Part shown: in pieces, positions 60,888 through 64,000 of the stretch | How the letters are laid out: the number at the start of each line of letters is the position of its first letter | How positions within the stretch are numbered: position 1 is the stretch's first letter | Assembly (NCBI GenBank): GCA_947499005.1 | Contig: CANMML010000004.1 | Location: 1-64,000 of the forward strand | Reading direction: 5' to 3' | Length of the DNA stretch: 64,000 nt | Source: an uncultured Aquimarina sp. | GTDB taxonomy: Bacteria > Bacteroidota > Bacteroidia > Flavobacteriales > Flavobacteriaceae | Translations under genes and position numbers: made by a program | The notes under the pieces: model-generated | The model's database searches: none | What the model saw: only the letters and a program-made list of their open reading frames with translations | What the model was told of the DNA's origin: nothing

Positions 60888-62582
60888 ATGAAAGATTTTT
60901 TCTTTTTGTCAACTAACAAAAAGCACCTGATTACATATGCTTTTTTTTTGTTTTTTATATCAGTTCTCTATTCGCAAGAAAGGGGAGAACTAACTCCTGT
61001 GAATGCTAATCTTGATGGGAATATTGATTTCATAGGAAAACATATTGCCTATTTCGAAGAAGATGGTCATGCACTTTCTATTGATGATATAGAAAAACAG
61101 CATTTTACAAAATCAGAAAAAAATGTGCTGAATTTTGGTTACAGTACCGATGCTGTATGGTTACGATTTAAGGTTCAAAATTCTTCGGACAAGGCTCTAG
61201 AAAGGGTTTTTACGATCAAAAAAGCCTTACAAGATTCCGTACAACTTTTTAGCAGAGAAGGAGAGCACTGGAAAGTCCTCAACTCGGGGCATATGATTTC
61301 TCGAAAAGACAAAGATTTACCAGGATTTTCAATCTCATTTCCATTAGAAATAAAAGAAAGACAAACCAATACTTATTATGTAAGAATGGTAAGTAAATGG
61401 GGAAAAACTTTTGCTGTTAAAATATTAGATATGGATAGTTATCGTAAAGAAGAGCAAAAAGAATTAGTCATTTGTTGTTTTCTTATAGGTATTTTATTAA
61501 CCATTACGGTATATAATTTTTTTATGGCCAGAGCCTTAAAAGATCCTGTTTACGATATATATTGTATAGCTGTTCTTGGAGCATTATCGGTACAACTATA
61601 TTTCAGAGGGTTTGTAAAATTGTACATTGTTGATGAGAACCCCTTTTTACAAGAATGGACACTTCCTTTTTCTTTTTGTTTTGCCACTTTGTCCTGTAGT
61701 TATTTCTGTATGCGCTTTTTGGATGCTAAAGCCTATAGTAAGTACGCGGACTGGGCTTTAAAGAGTGTTATTGTATTTAATGTAATTGCTATTTTTTATC
61801 CATTGATAAATTATGAGGTATTCGGTAATTATACCGATGCCCATTTTCATAGTTACTCTGCGATGCATTTTTGTATAGTAGCCATTTTTTCGGGTATCAT
61901 TGTTTATTATAAGGGGAATAGATCTGCACGGTTTTTAATTTTTGGATGGGCCGTATATTTTTTAGGAATCATTCTATTTTCTTTAGGGGCATTAGATATT
62001 ATACCCGCAAATGCATTCACCATAAATGCTTATTTAATCGGATCGGTATTCGAAGTTTTTATGTTGTCTTCGGCATTAGCAGATCGTTACAAGCAATTAA
62101 AAAGAGCACGTATACAATTAGAAAAGGAAATCTCATTGAAAGAGAAAGAGCTTGTTAATAAAGACGATAAAATCTCGTCCTTGTCTTTAGAAACGTTAAA
62201 ATATATAAAGACTAAGCAATTTATAACCGAAGAGCTTAAAAAAGTAGATAAGGCACAAGAAGGCATAACAGTTAAGGAAGTACTTGCTAGTTTACAAGCC
62301 GATAAAATAGAGGATAAAAAATTAGAGATTTTAAAAAAAGATATCGATGCGTTAAACTTAGAGTACATGGCCAAACTTAAATTAGTTTATCCCAAGCTAA
62401 CAAAAAGCGATATGGAATTGGCTTCGTTTATGTTATTAGGACTTACAAGAAGAGAGATAGCTTTACTGAGAAATACTTCCTTTGATGCTGTTAAAAAAAG
62501 CATTCATCGTTTTCGTAAAAAAATAGATATAAAGCCCGAAGAAACTTTAGAAGAATTTATTACTTCTTTGGGCAAAGAATGA
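60888..62582 (+). CDS. 7TM-DISM membrane sensor with LuxR-type DNA-binding domain
   Basis: The 564-aa protein has a signal-like first helix, then an extracytoplasmic 7TMR-DISM-type sensory domain (about 30-175, VWLRFKVQNSSDKALERVFTI). Seven transmembrane helices (about 180-390) follow, then a coiled coil (about 400-430) and a C-terminal HTH (about 505-560, SDMELASFMLLGLTRREIALLRNTSFDAVKKSIHRFRKK) of LuxR/sigma-4 type. It likely senses an external ligand and acts directly on transcription. It is divergent from the LRR operon across 234 bases. That makes the neighbouring LRR genes a possible target, although no operator was found. Confidence 0.78.
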   Translation: MKDFFFLSTNKKHLITYAFFLFFISVLYSQERGELTPVNANLDGNIDFIGKHIAYFEEDGHALSIDDIEKQHFTKSEKNVLNFGYSTDAVWLRFKVQNSSDKALERVFTIKKALQDSVQLFSREGEHWKVLNSGHMISRKDKDLPGFSISFPLEIKERQTNTYYVRMVSKWGKTFAVKILDMDSYRKEEQKELVICCFLIGILLTITVYNFFMARALKDPVYDIYCIAVLGALSVQLYFRGFVKLYIVDENPFLQEWTLPFSFCFATLSCSYFCMRFLDAKAYSKYADWALKSVIVFNVIAIFYPLINYEVFGNYTDAHFHSYSAMHFCIVAIFSGIIVYYKGNRSARFLIFGWAVYFLGIILFSLGALDIIPANAFTINAYLIGSVFEVFMLSSALADRYKQLKRARIQLEKEISLKEKELVNKDDKISSLSLETLKYIKTKQFITEELKKVDKAQEGITVKEVLASLQADKIEDKKLEILKKDIDALNLEYMAKLKLVYPKLTKSDMELASFMLLGLTRREIALLRNTSFDAVKKSIHRFRKKIDIKPEETLEEFITSLGKE

Positions 62583-62759
62583 TGTCATCGATTATTTTGT
62601 ATTTGTAAAATAGACTATGACTTTTCCATCGTATTGCTAAGATCGTAGCAAAATATAAATAGGAGTACCTCTTAATTTTAGAAATAACGTAAGAAATTAA
62701 TAACTTTTCATTTATTTGAGTAATTTACAAGCTATTGAAATACAATATTATATTAATAT

Positions 62760-63314
62760 ATGGAGATCAACATTCAAAAACTTGTAGACGATGTATCTAG
62801 TCCTACAGCAGTTTGTGTACTAGATTCAGAAATTAATGATCCTCAAAGTCGTAAAAACTATGTTTCCTACGCATTACTCAACCTAGTACGTCAGTGTGTT
62901 TCGAAAGAGCTTTATGATCCTTATATTCATATAAAAGATATTACAGGACGTTTATATTTCAATGATCGCTTGCATATTATTAAAGATGAAATGTTGCCTG
63001 TAGCGATTTTAGATCGAGGGACTTACGAAGTTCATTTTGTTCAAAATCAAGATTCTATGTTGGTTAGCTCCTGTGGAGAAACCCCTTATTTAGCAAATAA
63101 AAACACCGTTTTAAATCAGATAAACTTTACAGGAGATGGTGAGCTTACAGATAAAGCATTCATAGGTGCCTCTAAAATTATTATCAATAAAATTAAAGAA
63201 AAGCAAGGAGTACCCTTGGATAGCTTGGGAGATACAAATTTAGTCGTCCACTATCATGATACTTTAAAAAAAGAATGGCATTTGACTTTTTTTGAGAAAA
63301 GTTTCGAGAGTTAG
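62760..63314 (+). CDS. Hypothetical protein, 184 aa
   Basis: No family is recognised. The protein has no signal peptide or membrane segment. It opens with MEINIQKLVDDVSSPTAVCVL and has a regular alternation of beta and loop segments (TGRLYFNDRLHIIKDEMLPVAILDRGTYEVHF), ending in VVHYHDTLKKEWHLTFFEKSF. The next gene on the same strand, a TIG-domain protein, starts about 320 bases later. Both lack signal peptides, so they could be parts of a cytoplasmic assembly, but no link is shown by sequence. Confidence 0.5.
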   Translation: MEINIQKLVDDVSSPTAVCVLDSEINDPQSRKNYVSYALLNLVRQCVSKELYDPYIHIKDITGRLYFNDRLHIIKDEMLPVAILDRGTYEVHFVQNQDSMLVSSCGETPYLANKNTVLNQINFTGDGELTDKAFIGASKIIINKIKEKQGVPLDSLGDTNLVVHYHDTLKKEWHLTFFEKSFES

Positions 63315-63631
63315 TTATCCAGTGTAAAGGATGCAACTTTTTTAGTATGTGAGTTCTTTGTATATCTAAATAAGGTACTAAGTACAGGAAGATCTATAAT
63401 TTTGATTACGATTGAACGTCTTTTTCTATTTTCTAACTTATAACTATAAGCTAGATGAATCTATATAAAGCCTACAGCTTAAAGCTTAATGTCTTCTATT
63501 ACCTCTTAATAAAATCGTTTACTCATAAAAGCTAGGTATTGCTTTCTCAATTATAGTTTTTCACACATTTGTTTTGTTTAATCATTTTAAATATAGCATC
63601 TTAGTTGGAGTAGTAACCAAAATGATAAACT
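63315..63631 (+). other. Intergenic region before the TIG-domain gene
   Basis: 317 bp, AT-rich, with no clear gene or hairpin terminator. Nothing recognisable beyond the ATG context of the following gene. Confidence 0.4.
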
Positions 63632-64000
63632 ATGAGTAGTACTTTAAATCAAACGATAAGTAGTATTTCACCAACAAGTGGAAGTCTTACAGGTGGGCAA
63701 ACTATCACCATCACGGGAACAGGTTTTTCAGGAACTTCACCAAGCATCAATTTTGGAGCTGCTGGAGGAAGTAATATTACCGTAGTTTCTGATACCGAAA
63801 TTACAGTCACCAATCCAAATGTTTCAGCACCGATTTCCGTAAAAGTAGATGTGCTTTTTAAGGGTGTAGCTACTAAGGCAGGAACATTTGATTATCGTGC
63901 TCCTGTCATTACAAGTATATCGCCGAAAACTACCAATATTAATGGATCAAAGACGATTACGATTAATGGGAAGTACTTTACAGGAACTCAAGCTGTTAAT
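63632..64000 (+). CDS. IPT/TIG-domain protein, truncated at the window edge
   Basis: The frame from ATG 63632 begins MSSTLNQTISSISPTSGSLTGGQTITITGTGFSG, a first IPT/TIG immunoglobulin-like domain, and enters a second one (ITSISPKTTNINGSKTITINGKYF) before the window ends. There is no signal peptide in the visible part, which is unusual for TIG proteins. It might belong to a contractile tail-type structure or another non-Sec assembly; that is inference. The full length is unknown. Confidence 0.7.
   Translation, partial: MSSTLNQTISSISPTSGSLTGGQTITITGTGFSGTSPSINFGAAGGSNITVVSDTEITVTNPNVSAPISVKVDVLFKGVATKAGTFDYRAPVITSISPKTTNINGSKTITINGKYFTGTQAVN

Noticed and set aside
1-64000. tRNA, rRNA or insertion sequence
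   Set aside because: No cloverleaf, rRNA conserved segment or transposase was recognised by eye; a tRNAscan/Infernal run would be decisive.

Overview
The window comes from an AT-rich member of the Bacteroidota, most likely a marine Flavobacteriaceae. The evidence is the OmpA, SmpB, ClpB and RF2 sequences, TANNTTTG-type promoters, a type IX secretion (T9SS) type A sorting domain, a Bacteroidota-type T6SS Hcp (TssD), and galactonate-type sugar acid catabolism. No rRNA, tRNA, IS element or CRISPR array was recognised.

Region 1 (1-6933) is the standout: an integron-like gene cassette array. A tyrosine recombinase (5355-6485, minus) is followed, on its own strand, by short cassettes, each ending in a 170-200 bp imperfect inverted repeat. 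Five such attC-like sites lie at 71-240, 721-917, 1437-1629, 2632-2827 and 3209-3401. Most have RYYYAAC/GTTRRRY-like ends and all fold into long bulged hairpins. An attI-like GTTAGGC follows the integrase, next to a perfect 24-bp palindrome. Cassettes, in order from the integrase: coiled-coil membrane protein plus DGQHR protein; an ORF-less cassette with twin covarying hairpins; a pair of small membrane proteins; a GNAT acetyltransferase; an unknown 151-aa protein; and a further cassette running off the window. The integrase resembles XerC/D in the spacing of its catalytic residues and lacks the insertion typical of IntI. A divergent zinc-finger gene lies on its other side.

Region 2 (6934-20400) is chromosomal backbone. 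It holds a membrane-linked AraC regulator and an NHL-repeat lipoprotein that share a 24-bp dyad, then an OmpA family protein, prfB (no programmed frameshift), clpB, smpB, a 55-aa membrane protein missed by length cut-offs, an FAD amine oxidase-like protein, an RsmB/NOP RNA methyltransferase and a SanA/YdcF protein.

Region 3 (20500-25000) is a sugar-acid operon: MFS transporter, galactonate-dehydratase-like enolase, KDG/KDGal kinase and KDPG/KDPGal aldolase. A degenerate DEAD-box half-protein follows.

Region 4 (26060-29946, minus) looks like a T6SS effector island: a TssD/Hcp-like protein with a C-terminal extension, a HExxHxxGxxH metallopeptidase, and two paralogous lipoproteins that are candidate immunity proteins.

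Region 5 (30000-46000) holds a serine beta-lactamase-like lipoprotein, a 1662-aa secreted G8/beta-helix/discoidin/Ig/crystallin mosaic, a cysE-cysM operon whose terminator hairpin contains the next gene's start codon, and assorted housekeeping genes (DUF1801, Gfo/Idh, DinB-like, TauE, MsrA-like, Ndh-like, YifB).

Region 6 (46179-60653, minus) has two giant modular leucine-rich-repeat surface proteins (11 and 5 modules) flanking a T9SS-sorted protein. They share a C-terminal domain with a dockerin-like acidic loop. The window ends with a 7TM-DISM/LuxR-type sensor, an unknown 184-aa protein and a truncated IPT/TIG-domain gene.
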